Shown: piece after piece, positions 34,694 through 43,549 of the stretch
Layout of the letters: every line of letters begins with the position of its first letter
Numbering within the stretch: the stretch's first letter is position 1
Assembly: GCA_900546455.1 (NCBI GenBank)
Contig: URCS01000005.1
Location: forward strand, 1 to 51,351
Direction: 5' to 3'
Length of the DNA: 51,351 nucleotides
Source of the DNA: an uncultured Collinsella sp.
Lineage (GTDB): Bacteria > Actinomycetota > Coriobacteriia > Coriobacteriales > Coriobacteriaceae
The notes under the pieces: generated by a model
What the model saw: the letters and a program-made list of their open reading frames with translations, nothing else
Databases searched by the model: none
Told to the model about the DNA's origin: nothing
Position numbers and translations under genes: made by a program

Positions 34694-36115
34694 ATGGCTC
34701 ATAACGACAAACCCGAAAGCGCAAACGAGGCGCAGGATCATTCCCAGCCGCTCGACGACGGCGGTTTTTTCTCCCTGAACGACGTCATCATGGCAGGCAG
34801 GCATCAGATCACCCGCTCCGAGCATCTCTTAGCTGCCGACACGCGCCGCAATGTCCGCAACCTACTCGCAAGCGCCAAGTTGCTCGCACTCGTCGTCATC
34901 GTCTCGCTCGCCATGGGCGTTGCCGCTTGGGCGTTTTTGGCCTCGCTGAATATCGCCACCGACTATCGCGAGCACCATGCATGGGTCTACGCCCTGCTCC
35001 CCATCGTGGGCATGGCCACCGCATGGGTGTACAAAAACCACGGCCTTGCCGCCAAACGAGGCAACAACCTGGTCATCGACTCCGCTCTGGGCACACGTCT
35101 CATCCATATGCGCATGGCCGTCCTCACCTTCGTCTGCTCCACGCTCACGCACCTAACGGGCGGATCGGCCGGTCGCGAGGGAGCCGCGGTACAGATTGGC
35201 GGCACCATCGCCAGCAACATCTCGAGCCTCGCCCACCTCAAAAAGCATGACCACCACGACCTCATGCTCGCCGGCATCTCGTCGGCCTTTGGCGCCGTAT
35301 TCGGTTCGCCCCTTGCCGGCGCGTTCTTTGGCATGGAGATGTGTTTTATCGGCAAGATCGACTACACCGCGGGCATCTACTGTCTGGTCGCCTCGTTTAC
35401 CGGCTACTTTACATCACTCGCCCTGGGTACCGAGTACGAAGCGAATGTCATCGCCAGCGTTCCTAACATGACACCACGGACGGTTGCCATCGTTGTTATC
35501 AGCGCCATTATCTTCGGTCTGACGGCACGCCTCTTTGCCTGGTCGGTTCGAACCGTCAAAAGCCTGTACGGTCGCTTTATCACCAACTACCTTGTTCGCG
35601 CACTCATCGGCTCACTCGTGGTTTTGGCCGCCTATGCCCTCCTCGACGCCTGGAGGTATGCCGGCCTTGCCACCTGGCTCTCGGGCGCCGGGTTCGCCGG
35701 TAACACGACCCTTGCCGACGCAGCCATCAAGCTCGTGGTGACGGCGCTTACCCTGGGTGCGGGCTTCCAAGGCGGCGAGGTCACGCCCCTGTTTGGCATC
35801 GGCGCGGCGCTCGGCGGCTGGATCGGTTGCCTCGTCGGTATCGACCCCAGTTTTCTGGCGGCGCTGGGCATGCTCGGTGTTTTCTGCGCCGGCCTTAACG
35901 TGCCCATCACCACCTGTATGATGGCCATCGACCTGTTCCACGGCACGGCAGCCGGCTTCTTCGTGATCGTGGCGTTTATCAGCTATCTTGTCGGCGGCCA
36001 CCGCGGCGTATATCCCGCGCAGCGCATTGTCTCGCCTAAACGCCGTTCGCTTATTGTGGATGAGGGCGGTACGGTAGCGGATGCTATCGAGCGCCACAAC
36101 GACCTGATAGAGTAG
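34694..36115 (+). CDS. ClC-type chloride channel / antiporter
   Basis: 473 residues, about 10-12 membrane segments after a 60-residue cytoplasmic N-terminus. ClC signatures are GGSAGREGAAVQIGG (with the gating Glu of GREG), SSAFGAVFGSPLAGAFFGMEM and LGAGFQGGEVTPLFGIGAALGG. There are no C-terminal CBS domains. It exchanges or conducts Cl- (or F-) across the membrane. AAGAGGAAC precedes ATG 34694. It is divergent from moeA. Confidence 0.9.
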   Translation: MAHNDKPESANEAQDHSQPLDDGGFFSLNDVIMAGRHQITRSEHLLAADTRRNVRNLLASAKLLALVVIVSLAMGVAAWAFLASLNIATDYREHHAWVYALLPIVGMATAWVYKNHGLAAKRGNNLVIDSALGTRLIHMRMAVLTFVCSTLTHLTGGSAGREGAAVQIGGTIASNISSLAHLKKHDHHDLMLAGISSAFGAVFGSPLAGAFFGMEMCFIGKIDYTAGIYCLVASFTGYFTSLALGTEYEANVIASVPNMTPRTVAIVVISAIIFGLTARLFAWSVRTVKSLYGRFITNYLVRALIGSLVVLAAYALLDAWRYAGLATWLSGAGFAGNTTLADAAIKLVVTALTLGAGFQGGEVTPLFGIGAALGGWIGCLVGIDPSFLAALGMLGVFCAGLNVPITTCMMAIDLFHGTAAGFFVIVAFISYLVGGHRGVYPAQRIVSPKRRSLIVDEGGTVADAIERHNDLIE

Positions 36116-36202
36116 ACGTTAGTATTCGCCGTGCAGCCACAATCGGGGGCAATTCGACCTGAGCGCGACCGCACCGTCACGTCATACGCCGGGAGTCGCC
36201 CC

Positions 36203-37165
36203 ATGCACGCAACTGATTTTGGTCGCACGCTCATCATCGCCAACCCTGCCGCCCAGTCGGGTGCGGCGCGCGAGGTCGCTGAGCGCCTGCAGCGCTTTTT
36301 GGACATGACCGCGCGCGCATCCCAGTTTGATCTGGTGCTGACTGAGCGCATGGGACATGCCAAGGAGCTTGCCGCGCAGGCTCAGGGCTATCGCACCGTT
36401 ATCGCCCTTGGCGGCGACGGCGTGATCCACGAGGTTGCCAATGGACTCATGAAGCAGGATGAGGCGGTCCGTCCCGCCCTTGCCGTCCTACCCGTAGGCT
36501 CCGGCAACGATTTTGCCCAGACCCTCGGTATCGACGATTTCTCCGGCAAGGATTTTGGCGCGCTGCTCACCTGCGAGCTGCAGCGCCAGGATATCGGACG
36601 CATTCGCTCATGGAACCCCGCAAACGGCAGCGGCGAGGCTACCGTTGAGTACTACGACCAAACGCTTTCGGTCGGCATCGATGCCGCCATCGGCCTGGGC
36701 ACCACCGAGCTGCGCAAAAAGACGGGCCTCGCTGGCGCTCCGCTCTACACCCTCTCGGGTCTGGAGCAGTTTGGTCTGCGCTACCGCAACTACCCCATGA
36801 CAGTCAGCTTTGACGGGGCGCCCGCCGAGCGCGTAAGGGCGATCATCATGGCGATTCAGCTGGGTCCCACGTATGGCTCGGGCTATCGCATCTGCCCCGA
36901 TGCCGACCCCTGCGACGGCATGCTCGACGTCTGCTACGCATGCGGCCCCGTCCCTCGCGCGATTGCCCTGCCTATGTTTCTTTCGGCCAAGGACGGCCAC
37001 CATACCAAGCTGCCGCCGGTTCGCATGCGCCGCTGCCGCCATGCCGAGCTCACCTTTGAGGAGCCCGACTACCCCATTCAGGCCGACGGCGAGCCCGTTG
37101 TCGCCTCGCGCATCGAGGTCGACGTCCTTCCCGCCGCTCTCGAAGTCTGGCACCCCACCCGCTAG
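36203..37165 (+). CDS. Diacylglycerol/lipid kinase (DagK family)
   Basis: 320 residues. Signatures: IIANPAAQSGAA, IALGGDGVIHEVANGL (nucleotide-binding GGDG) and PVGSGNDFAQTLGI, then the C-terminal lobe to QADGEPV. It phosphorylates diacylglycerol or a related lipid. Start chosen at ATG 36203 (CGGGAG upstream) where similarity begins; a start at 36131 would add 24 unlikely residues. It follows the ClC gene by 87 nt and may be co-transcribed. Confidence 0.88.
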   Translation: MHATDFGRTLIIANPAAQSGAAREVAERLQRFLDMTARASQFDLVLTERMGHAKELAAQAQGYRTVIALGGDGVIHEVANGLMKQDEAVRPALAVLPVGSGNDFAQTLGIDDFSGKDFGALLTCELQRQDIGRIRSWNPANGSGEATVEYYDQTLSVGIDAAIGLGTTELRKKTGLAGAPLYTLSGLEQFGLRYRNYPMTVSFDGAPAERVRAIIMAIQLGPTYGSGYRICPDADPCDGMLDVCYACGPVPRAIALPMFLSAKDGHHTKLPPVRMRRCRHAELTFEEPDYPIQADGEPVVASRIEVDVLPAALEVWHPTR

Positions 37166-37172
37166 CCATCCC

Positions 37173-37243
37173 TAAGTTGCGGTGAAATAGGGACTGTTTA
37201 TGCAGGTAAAGCCGGAAAACAATCCCTATTTCACCGCAACTTA
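37173..37243. repeat. Long palindromic repeat, copy C
   Basis: 26-bp arms starting TAAGTTGCGGTGAAATAGGG with one C/A mismatch. Relative to copies A and B, C to G in the left arm is matched by G to C in the right arm, keeping the pair. It lies between convergent genes (lipid kinase and release-factor-like gene). Confidence 0.9.
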
Positions 37244-37251
37244 TGAGGAGG

Positions 37252-37632
37252 CTATTCGTCGCTGCCCGGCTTGCGACGGTTGGCCTTTTTAATGGCGTTG
37301 AAGTGCTTATCATTGAGCCTGCGCTGGCGAGAGCGCTGAGGCACCTTGGTCTTTACGCGTCGGCGCGGTGGACGTCCGCGACGCTCAAGCTCAGCGCGCA
37401 GCTTACGCAGGCAGCTGCTACGGTTTTGGAACTGACTGCGGCTCTCGCGCGCCGTCACGGTAATCCCCGTGGGCCCATGCTTCATGCGCACCGCCGAGTC
37501 CGTCGTGTTCACGCCCTGCCCACCCGGGCCCGTCGCGCGAAACACCTGCACCTCGCAATCGCGCGCCAACTCCTCGACCGACATCTCGGCATAGCGCGCA
37601 TACTCGCGCCATCCCATCTTGTTCTCATCCAT
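37252..37632 (-). CDS. Peptide chain release factor-like (GGQ) protein
   Basis: 126 residues with the peptidyl-tRNA hydrolysis motif in ATGPGGQGVNTTDSAVR and a basic C-terminal tail (RRGRPPRRRVKTKVPQ, RRLNDKHF). It lacks codon-recognition domains, so it resembles ArfB/RF-like proteins that free stalled ribosomes. GGGGAGG precedes ATG 37632. The specific rescue role is inferred. Confidence 0.82.
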   Translation of the reverse strand: MDENKMGWREYARYAEMSVEELARDCEVQVFRATGPGGQGVNTTDSAVRMKHGPTGITVTARESRSQFQNRSSCLRKLRAELERRGRPPRRRVKTKVPQRSRQRRLNDKHFNAIKKANRRKPGSDE

Positions 37633-37651
37633 ATCAACACCTCCCCTCATA

Positions 37652-37688
37652 CAAAAAATGTGACAAAGGGACAGTCCCTTTGTCACAT
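37652..37688 (-). terminator. Terminator of xpt (perfect 15-bp palindrome)
   Basis: ATGTGACAAAGGGAC, one base, GTCCCTTTGTCACAT; followed on the minus strand by TTTTTGT (six T counting the last base of the stem). The near-zero loop also suggests a mobile palindrome that serves as a terminator. Confidence 0.8.
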
Positions 37689-37715
37689 CGCATACCAATC
37701 GCTTGTGTTGCGCGC

Positions 37716-38294
37716 TTAGGCGAAGGTGATCTCGCCGGTCTCGCAGTCCATATCGGCGATACGGGCCAGGCTCTCAACGCGGAAGCCGCGCTCGCGGAGC
37801 TTATCGCCACCGCCCTGGAAGCCCTTCTCCACCGCAATGCCAATACCGGACACCTCGGCACCCGCAGCCTCGCAGATCTTGATTAGGCCCTCGAGCGCGC
37901 AGCCGTTGGCCAAAAAGTCGTCGATAATCAGGACCTTGTCGCCCTCGGACAGGAAGCGCTTGCCAACGATGACCGGGTACTCCTTCTGCTTGGTAAAGGA
38001 GTAGATGGTCGTGGCATACTGCTCGCCGTCGAGGTTGATGGACTGCGCCTTCTTGGCAAAGACAACCGGCACGCCGCCAAAATGCTGGGCCGCGATGCAG
38101 GCCATGCCAATGCCCGAAGCCTCGATCGTCAGGATCTTGTTGATCTCGACGCCCTCGAACAGATGGGCCCACTCGGCGCCCATGTGGTCGAACAGCTCAA
38201 CGTCGCACTGGTGGTTGAGGAAGGCATCAACCTTAAGGACGTTACCGGCCTTTACGATGCCGTCATGGCGAATACGATCCTCAAGCTCCTGCAT
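37716..38294 (-). CDS. xpt: Xanthine phosphoribosyltransferase
   Basis: 192 residues; the PRPP loop is VLIIDDFLANGCAL (about 120-135). The N-terminus MQELEDRIRHDGIVKAGNVLKVDAFLNHQ is typical of Xpt. It salvages xanthine with PRPP to XMP. GAGAAGGGG precedes ATG 38294. No guanine riboswitch is visible upstream. Confidence 0.93.
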   Translation of the reverse strand: MQELEDRIRHDGIVKAGNVLKVDAFLNHQCDVELFDHMGAEWAHLFEGVEINKILTIEASGIGMACIAAQHFGGVPVVFAKKAQSINLDGEQYATTIYSFTKQKEYPVIVGKRFLSEGDKVLIIDDFLANGCALEGLIKICEAAGAEVSGIGIAVEKGFQGGGDKLRERGFRVESLARIADMDCETGEITFA

Positions 38295-38454
38295 GGCGCA
38301 ACCCCTTCTCGCGGCAACGATACCGCGCGATTAATAAACGTTGTTCGATAGTCTACCACGGACCGACCCCCGCCCGCCCCACAAGCCGCATCGCACCACA
38401 AAGCTGCAAGACCAGTAGATAGGCCCGATTCGTGGCAGACAGCCTCCCAACACG

Positions 38455-39759
38455 CTAATGCCGGGTGCGCGTCCTCACCAAACGTACCAATGTGAGCGCA
38501 AAGCCCACGGTAGCAACGGCCATCAGCACGTAGAATACCAAACGGAAGCCAAAGAGGAACACGTCCGGACGACCCGCCACATAGCTCGTGACCGTCTTAC
38601 CCATTGCCGCGCTCGTCTGTCCATACAGGATGCGCGACGCCGCCGTAATACCCAGCGCTATGCCCGCATAGCGCGCCAAGCTGCTCAAGCTGCCCGCAAA
38701 GCCAAGCGCCTCACGCGGAGCCGAACCCATATACAGCGAATTATTGGGACTCTGGAAGATCGACGTGCCGCACGACATAAACGCGACGCAGCACACGATC
38801 ATCAAGATGGAAGAGTGCTCGTCAAGCGTGCTCACCGCAAAGAGACCGCACACGTACACGCCCAGGCCGACTGCCGTAGGGCCCTCGCAGCCAACACGGT
38901 CCGAAACCGTACCCGAAAGCGGGCCGTTAAGGGCATTCACCATCGGCAGCGCCAAAAAGAGTAGTCCAGAGATGTCAGAACCAAAGCCGTGGGCGTCCTG
39001 AAAATAGAACGGCAGAATAAACTCGGATGCGCCAATGCCAACGAACACGATGAGCATGCAGACAAGGTTGATGGTGAAGGCCGAATTTGCAAAACAGCGG
39101 CGAGCAGCCTCGGCAAGGGGCATGGGGCGTTCGCCAGCCTCTGGCCTAACATGCGGCAGCGTGTAGAGCCCCACGATAAACGAGATGACGCCGATGGGCA
39201 GGTTGATGAGGAAGATGCTCTCCCAGGGAAAGCTTGTCACCAGCATGCCGCCGAGCACGGGGCCACACATCATGCCGAGGGCCACAAAGGTCGCGAGAAT
39301 ACCCATGGCACGACCTCGTTCGCGCGCCGGAAACGATTCGGTGATGATACCCATGTTGTTAGCCATGGCCGCTGCGCAACCGATGCCCTGAACAATGCGT
39401 GCCAGGATAAGAACCTCGAGCGAGGCCGAAAGGCCGCACAGCAGCGAACCGACCGAAAAGACGATGACGCCCAGCTGGAACACATTCACCTTGCCGCGCA
39501 CATCACCCAGACGGCCAAACGGCAACATAGCCACGCATGTCGCAAGCAGATACACCGAACTCACCAGCTGGATGCGGTCGAGGCCCACGCCCAGCTCCTT
39601 TTGCATCACGGGCAGCGCCAAGGTCACGACGGTCGAATCCAGACACACCATAAACGTCATGATGAGCACGGTAAACAGAATCGCCCATTTGTTCTTGCCA
39701 TGGGTGTCGCCCTCTAGAGCAATGTGCTCGCGGCGCAGCTGCTCTGCAGTTTTCTCCAT
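38455..39759 (-). CDS. MFS drug-exporter-type permease
   Basis: 434 residues, about 12-14 helices, DHA2-like. Motif A is LPFGRLGDVRGK; TM1 carries CLDSTVVTLALPVMQKELG; motif C-like MMCGPVLGGMLV. Start ATG 39759 with GAAAGG 6 nt ahead; 59 upstream in-frame codons overlap a terminator and are not coding. Substrate unknown. Proton-driven efflux is inferred from family. Confidence 0.85.
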   Translation of the reverse strand: MEKTAEQLRREHIALEGDTHGKNKWAILFTVLIMTFMVCLDSTVVTLALPVMQKELGVGLDRIQLVSSVYLLATCVAMLPFGRLGDVRGKVNVFQLGVIVFSVGSLLCGLSASLEVLILARIVQGIGCAAAMANNMGIITESFPARERGRAMGILATFVALGMMCGPVLGGMLVTSFPWESIFLINLPIGVISFIVGLYTLPHVRPEAGERPMPLAEAARRCFANSAFTINLVCMLIVFVGIGASEFILPFYFQDAHGFGSDISGLLFLALPMVNALNGPLSGTVSDRVGCEGPTAVGLGVYVCGLFAVSTLDEHSSILMIVCCVAFMSCGTSIFQSPNNSLYMGSAPREALGFAGSLSSLARYAGIALGITAASRILYGQTSAAMGKTVTSYVAGRPDVFLFGFRLVFYVLMAVATVGFALTLVRLVRTRTRH

Positions 39760-39784
39760 ATCCATCCTTTCGAGTGGCCCAACG

Positions 39785-39834
39785 CAAAAAAACGGGGCCC
39801 CAATCGCCTGCAAACAGCCGCGATTGGGGTCCCG
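39785..39834 (-). terminator. Terminator of the OAH sulfhydrylase gene
   Basis: Long G+C stem CGGGGCCCCAATCGC/GCGATTGGGGTCCCG with one mismatch, followed on the minus strand by TTTTTTT. Confidence 0.92.
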
Positions 39835-39901
39835 CCTACGGAATCGGAACGAAAGGTCGCCGAAGCTTTCTGCCAGCATCGGCACCTTGTAAGGAGCTGG
39901 C

Positions 39902-41185
39902 CTAGCACTGCTCGAGCGCCTGCTCAAGGTCAGCAATCAAGTCGGCCGTGTCCTCGAGGCCGCACGACAGGCGTACCATGTCGGCGGAAATGCCACAGGC
40001 GATGAGCTCTTCATCGTTCATCTGGCGATGCGTGGCGTTGGCAGGATGCAGGCAGCAAGTGCGGGCGTCGGCCACGTGCGTGGCGATCTGGGCGAGCTTG
40101 AGGCTCTTCATAAAGGTCTCGGCCGCCGCGCGACCACCGTTAAAGCCAAAGCTCACAACGCCGCAGGTACCGTTGGGCATGTACTTCTGAGCCAGGTCAT
40201 AGTACTTGTCGCCCTCCAGGCCCGGATAGCTCACGAAGCGCACCTTGGGATGACTCTGCAGGAACTTGGCAACGGCCAGGCCGTTCTCGCAATGACGCGG
40301 CATGCGCACATGCAGGCTCTCGAGCGAGCTGTTCAAGAAAAACGCCGCCTGCGGGTTCTGCATAGGACCAAGATCGCGCATGAGCTGCGCGGTAGCCTTG
40401 GTAATAAAGGCGCCCTCGCGGCCGAACTTCTCGGCATACGTCACGCCGTGGTAGCTCTCGTCGGGCGTGGTGAGACCCGGGAACTTGTCCGCATGGGCCA
40501 TCCAGTCAAACTGACCGTGATCGACGATGACGCCGCCCAGGTAGGCCGCGTGACCATCCATGTACTTAGTGGTGGAGTGCGTGACGATGTCGGCGCCCCA
40601 CTCAAAGGGACGACACATCACGGGCGTCGGGAAGGTGTTGTCGACCATCAGCGGCACGCCGTGGTCGTGCGCGGCCTTGGCAAAGCGCTCAATATCGAGC
40701 ACGGCGAGGGCGGGATTGGCGATGGTCTCGCCAAAGACGAGCTTGGTGTTGGGTTGGAAGGCTGCCTCCAACTCCTCATCGGTGCAGTCGGGGGCAACGA
40801 ACGTGCAGGTCAAGCCCATGCGACCCATGGTATGGGCAAGCAGGTTGTAGGTACCGCCGTAGATGGCAGAGCTCGCGACCACGTGATCGCCGGCACCGGC
40901 CACGTTAAAGATCGCGAGGAAGTTCGCAGCCATGCCCGAGCTCGTGAGCATCGCGGCAGTGCCGCCCTCCATCTCGCAGATCTTGGCGGCAACCAAATCG
41001 CACGTGGGGTTCTGTAGACGGCTGTAGAAGTAGACCGACTCCTCCAAGTCAAACAGCTTGCCCATGTGCTCGGACGTGTCGTACTTCCACGTGGTGGACT
41101 GGTAGATGGGCACCTGGCGCGGCTCCGCATCTCCCGGGTGATAGCCGCCCTGAACACATGTGGTACCGATAGTCTGCTCGCTCAT
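39902..41185 (-). CDS. O-acetylhomoserine sulfhydrylase-type PLP enzyme
   Basis: 427 residues, Cys/Met metabolism PLP family. The Schiff-base lysine is in VTHSTTKYMDGHAAYLGG; other signatures are ETIANPALAVLDI, MVDNTFPTPVMCRPFEWGAD and FLNSSLESLHVRMPRHCENG. It is most like MetY (O-acetylhomoserine + sulfide to homocysteine); methionine gamma-lyase cannot be excluded. It stands alone with a strong terminator. No SAM riboswitch was seen in the short leader. Confidence 0.88.
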   Translation of the reverse strand: MSEQTIGTTCVQGGYHPGDAEPRQVPIYQSTTWKYDTSEHMGKLFDLEESVYFYSRLQNPTCDLVAAKICEMEGGTAAMLTSSGMAANFLAIFNVAGAGDHVVASSAIYGGTYNLLAHTMGRMGLTCTFVAPDCTDEELEAAFQPNTKLVFGETIANPALAVLDIERFAKAAHDHGVPLMVDNTFPTPVMCRPFEWGADIVTHSTTKYMDGHAAYLGGVIVDHGQFDWMAHADKFPGLTTPDESYHGVTYAEKFGREGAFITKATAQLMRDLGPMQNPQAAFFLNSSLESLHVRMPRHCENGLAVAKFLQSHPKVRFVSYPGLEGDKYYDLAQKYMPNGTCGVVSFGFNGGRAAAETFMKSLKLAQIATHVADARTCCLHPANATHRQMNDEELIACGISADMVRLSCGLEDTADLIADLEQALEQC

Positions 41186-41273
41186 ATCTAGCTCCCTTGC
41201 CTGGGTTTTAGTTTTATTCGGTTCACGATACCGCTACCCTGCACCCCTCTCAACCCATCCCGCCGATAGGTTA

Positions 41274-41304
41274 TGGGACAAATTAATCAGGTTTATTTGT
41301 CCCA
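41274..41304. repeat. 10-bp inverted repeat in divergent promoter region
   Basis: TGGGACAAAT, 11 nt, ATTTGTCCCA, in the divergent promoter region of metY-like and C_GCAxxG_C_C genes. No T-tract; could be an operator. Confidence 0.5.
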
Positions 41305-41419
41305 AATCTTAAGAAAGCGTTCGATGGCGAAAAACAATAAGATATGCGCTGGGGTCTCGATGAGTGAGTGCGCCAGCAAGGGTACCATAGGCGGGTACAC
41401 CGTGATCAAGGAGACAACG

Positions 41420-41866
41420 ATGAAGCAAATCGATACTGCCCAGCTCGACGCCGCCGCCTGCCAAGCTCAGGCTGCCGAATACCACGCCCGCGGTTTTAAC
41501 TGCGCACAGGCCGTCGCCTGCACGCTCGCGCCTGCCGTCGGACTCGACCCCCAGGTCGCCTTTACCCTCACCGAGGGCTTTGGCGCCGGCATGGGCGGTA
41601 TGACCGAAACCTGCGGCGCCATCTCGGGCGCCGTGGCCATCATGGGCTTTGCAATGAGCGACGGCATGGAAAACCCCAAGACCAAGGGCAAGACCTACAA
41701 GCTGTCGCGCGAGATCGCCAAGCGTTTTGGCGAGAAGAACACGACGACTGTCTGCGGCACGCTCAAGGGCATCGGATCGGATAAGGGTCCGCTCCGCAGC
41801 TGCCCCGGCTGCATCGACGATGCCGTCGAGATCGCCTGCGATATGCTAAAGCAGCTCGCCGAGTAA
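41420..41866 (+). CDS. C_GCAxxG_C_C family protein
   Basis: 148 residues with the family's Cys pattern: GFNCAQAVACTL, GMGGMTETCGAISGA, TTVCGTLK and RSCPGCIDDAVEI. These proteins are predicted redox or metal-binding proteins common in anaerobes; function is unknown. AAGGAG sits 6 nt ahead of ATG 41420; earlier in-frame ATGs have no ribosome site. Confidence 0.88.
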   Translation: MKQIDTAQLDAAACQAQAAEYHARGFNCAQAVACTLAPAVGLDPQVAFTLTEGFGAGMGGMTETCGAISGAVAIMGFAMSDGMENPKTKGKTYKLSREIAKRFGEKNTTTVCGTLKGIGSDKGPLRSCPGCIDDAVEIACDMLKQLAE

Positions 41867-41883
41867 ACGGCAGCAACAGAAAA

Positions 41884-41930
41884 CGACGGCCGGCACGCTT
41901 GGGATCCATCCAAAAGCACGCCGGCCGTCG
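41884..41930 (-). terminator. Convergent terminator hairpin
   Basis: 11-bp stem CGACGGCCGGC/GCCGGCCGTCG between convergent genes. On the minus strand it is followed by TTTTCTG, so it should stop the YigZ gene; it may also stop the plus-strand gene less efficiently. Confidence 0.75.
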
Positions 41931-41933
41931 CCG

Positions 41934-42572
41934 TTAGAACTCAGCAAATTCGGGAGCGCCGACTTCGATCTCCTCGCGACCGGCCATAAGCTCGCGCATC
42001 TTGGCGCAAAACGACTCCTGCTCCCCCGCCTTAAACATCAAATGAATCGTCACGGCATCCGCGTAATCGGTATCCGAAACCTTGGCACCCGAATCCTGCG
42101 CCAAGCGAAGCACCTGCTCATACTGCGGATAGGCCACACGCACGTCAACAGGCACGACACTCGTCATCTCGACGATCTGCCCGGACTCCTGAGCCGCTGC
42201 CACCGCCGCCTGCGTCGCCGCGGTATAGGCGCGCACCAAGCCACCAGGCCCCAGCAGCGTGCCACCAAAATAGCGCGTTACCACGCAGCAAACATTTTTG
42301 AGCCCCGCGCCGCGCAACACCTCGAGCGTCGGCATACCGCTCGTGCGGCTCGGCTCACCGTCATCGCTTTGACGCTCGCGTCCATCGACCAAAATCCACG
42401 CGGGAACATTGTGTCGAGCGTCGTAATGACGTTTGCGAACGGTCTCGATAAAGGCATTCGCCTCATCCTCAGACTCAATATGGACCAGCTGGGCAATAAA
42501 CCGGCTCTTACGGTCCACAAACTCGCCCGAAGCCTCAATATTCGATTGCAGAGTAAAATAGCTGTCCAACAA
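41934..42572 (-). CDS. YigZ/IMPACT family protein
   Basis: 212 residues. The IMPACT domain motif is ILVDGRERQSDDGEPSRTSGMPTLEVL; VVTRYFGGTLLGPGGLVRAYTAA follows, then a ferredoxin-like C-terminal domain. YigZ proteins are ribosome- or nucleic-acid-associated, with no firmly known reaction. Start ATG 42572. Confidence 0.92.
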   Translation of the reverse strand: MLDSYFTLQSNIEASGEFVDRKSRFIAQLVHIESEDEANAFIETVRKRHYDARHNVPAWILVDGRERQSDDGEPSRTSGMPTLEVLRGAGLKNVCCVVTRYFGGTLLGPGGLVRAYTAATQAAVAAAQESGQIVEMTSVVPVDVRVAYPQYEQVLRLAQDSGAKVSDTDYADAVTIHLMFKAGEQESFCAKMRELMAGREEIEVGAPEFAEF

Positions 42573-42683
42573 AGCCCCTCAACAACAAGCAAAGCAACAA
42601 ACAGCCTCAATAATACGGCAAAGGCCGTACCGTTTACCCCGGTAAATAGAACGGCGACACCGATGACCAGGCAAAAACAGCGA

Positions 42684-42781
42684 GACGGCGTCAGCTGAGT
42701 CGATTTGGCCCGAAAGAGGAGGGAGCACGCCTTATGACGGCGACCGACGAATGAGCGCCAAATCGGCCAGCTGACGCCGTC
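42684..42781. repeat. Bulged-hairpin repeat, element 3
   Basis: Arms GACGGCGTCAGCTG/CAGCTGACGCCGTC (14 bp) and CGATTTGGC/GCCAAATCG (9 bp) with a 3-nt symmetric internal loop. The left side continues CCGAAAGAGGAGGGAG, like elements 1 and 2. It lies in tandem with element 4 in the 330-nt gap between YigZ and rnpB. Confidence 0.78.
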
Positions 42782-42789
42782 GAAGGCGA

Positions 42790-42888
42790 GAACCCGTCAG
42801 CGCGAGCAAGGTGCCTTGAAAGCTGAGGGCATTGACCTTATGGTCATGCCCGAAGGCTTGAAAGGCAGATTGCCGCGCTGACGGGTTC
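42790..42888. repeat. Bulged-hairpin repeat, element 4
   Basis: Perfect 15-bp outer arms GAACCCGTCAGCGCG/CGCGCTGACGGGTTC and an inner hairpin GGGCAT-GACC/GGTC-ATGCCC (42827-42851). The internal-loop sequence on the right is GGCTTGAAAGGCAGATTGC, matching the family motif. It starts about 16 nt past the 3' end of RNase P RNA. Confidence 0.78.
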
Positions 42889-42903
42889 GCAGCGTCAACA
42901 AAG

Positions 42904-43270
42904 TGCTGAGTGGGCCTATAAGCCGGGTTCTGTCGTGAACGGTCATTTATCTTGTCTGCACGTTACCGTGCAGCTCCACGCACGCTACCCGAACGCGGAC
43001 CGGGCCGGCCCATAGCGTTCCTATTCGCGCTTGCTCCGGATGGGGCTTGCCAAGCCGCCGTGTTGCCACGACGCTGGTGGTCTCTTACACCACCGTTTCA
43101 GCTTTTCCCTTTACGCCTTGCGGCGCAGGTGGGAGTCTTCTTTTCTGCGGCGCTTTCCGTCGGATCACTCCGCCCGGCCGTTAGCCGGCATCCCGCCCTC
43201 TGGAGCCCGGACTTTCCTCACGCGTGCTGCAAGCAGCACATCGCGCGACCGTCTGGCCCACTCAGCAGTG
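42904..43270 (-). ncRNA. rnpB: RNase P RNA, bacterial type A
   Basis: Outer pairing GCTGAGTGGGCC/GGCCCACTCAGC. Conserved blocks on the minus strand: GAGGAAAGTCCGGGCTCC (CR-I), GTAAGAGACCACC, AGCGTCGTGGCAACACGG and ACAGAACCCGGCTTATAGGC (CR-V). About 365 nt, normal for actinobacteria. It cleaves 5' leaders from pre-tRNAs. Confidence 0.96.
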
Positions 43271-43351
43271 CAAGAGTGTAGCACACCGTCAGCATAGGCA
43301 GCGGCACAACACAAGCGCTCGACACGATAAACCAAGAACCATGTCATGCAG

Positions 43352-43467
43352 TACAATAGGGTTGTCGATGGGCAACGTCGTCAGTCGAGACGCGACCGCG
43401 CTCCGCACCCCTCCGTCTACTCGGTGCGTTCCCGCCTCCTCCCCGAGGCGGGATGTCGGCGTTTTTT
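43352..43467 (+). ncRNA. Candidate small RNA with two C-rich hairpin loops (6C-like)
   Basis: TACAAT (43352-43357) could be a -10. Downstream come stem CGCACC/GGTGCG with a 13-nt loop CCTCCGTCTACTC, then stem CCCGCCTC/GAGGCGGG with loop CTCCCC, then TTTTTT at 43462-43467. Two neighbouring hairpins with C-rich loops recall the actinobacterial 6C RNA. No ORF with a ribosome site spans it. The T-run is 9 nt from the last stem, which weakens the terminator call. Confidence 0.45.
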
Positions 43468-43549
43468 CATGCACCGACAACTCAATAGCAAGCGAATAGC
43501 CCAAGCAGCGTTACGCGCAGGCACTACCGAACATCTCGGCAGTAAATGC

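Noticed and set aside
38295..38454. Guanine riboswitch upstream of xpt
   Set aside because: The conserved purine-aptamer junction and loop sequences are absent; the gap holds only a short leader.
43352..43467. 6S RNA or SRP RNA in the rnpB-rpsA gap
   Set aside because: No long central-bubble hairpin as in 6S RNA and no GGTCAGG/GGAAGCAGC core as in SRP RNA.
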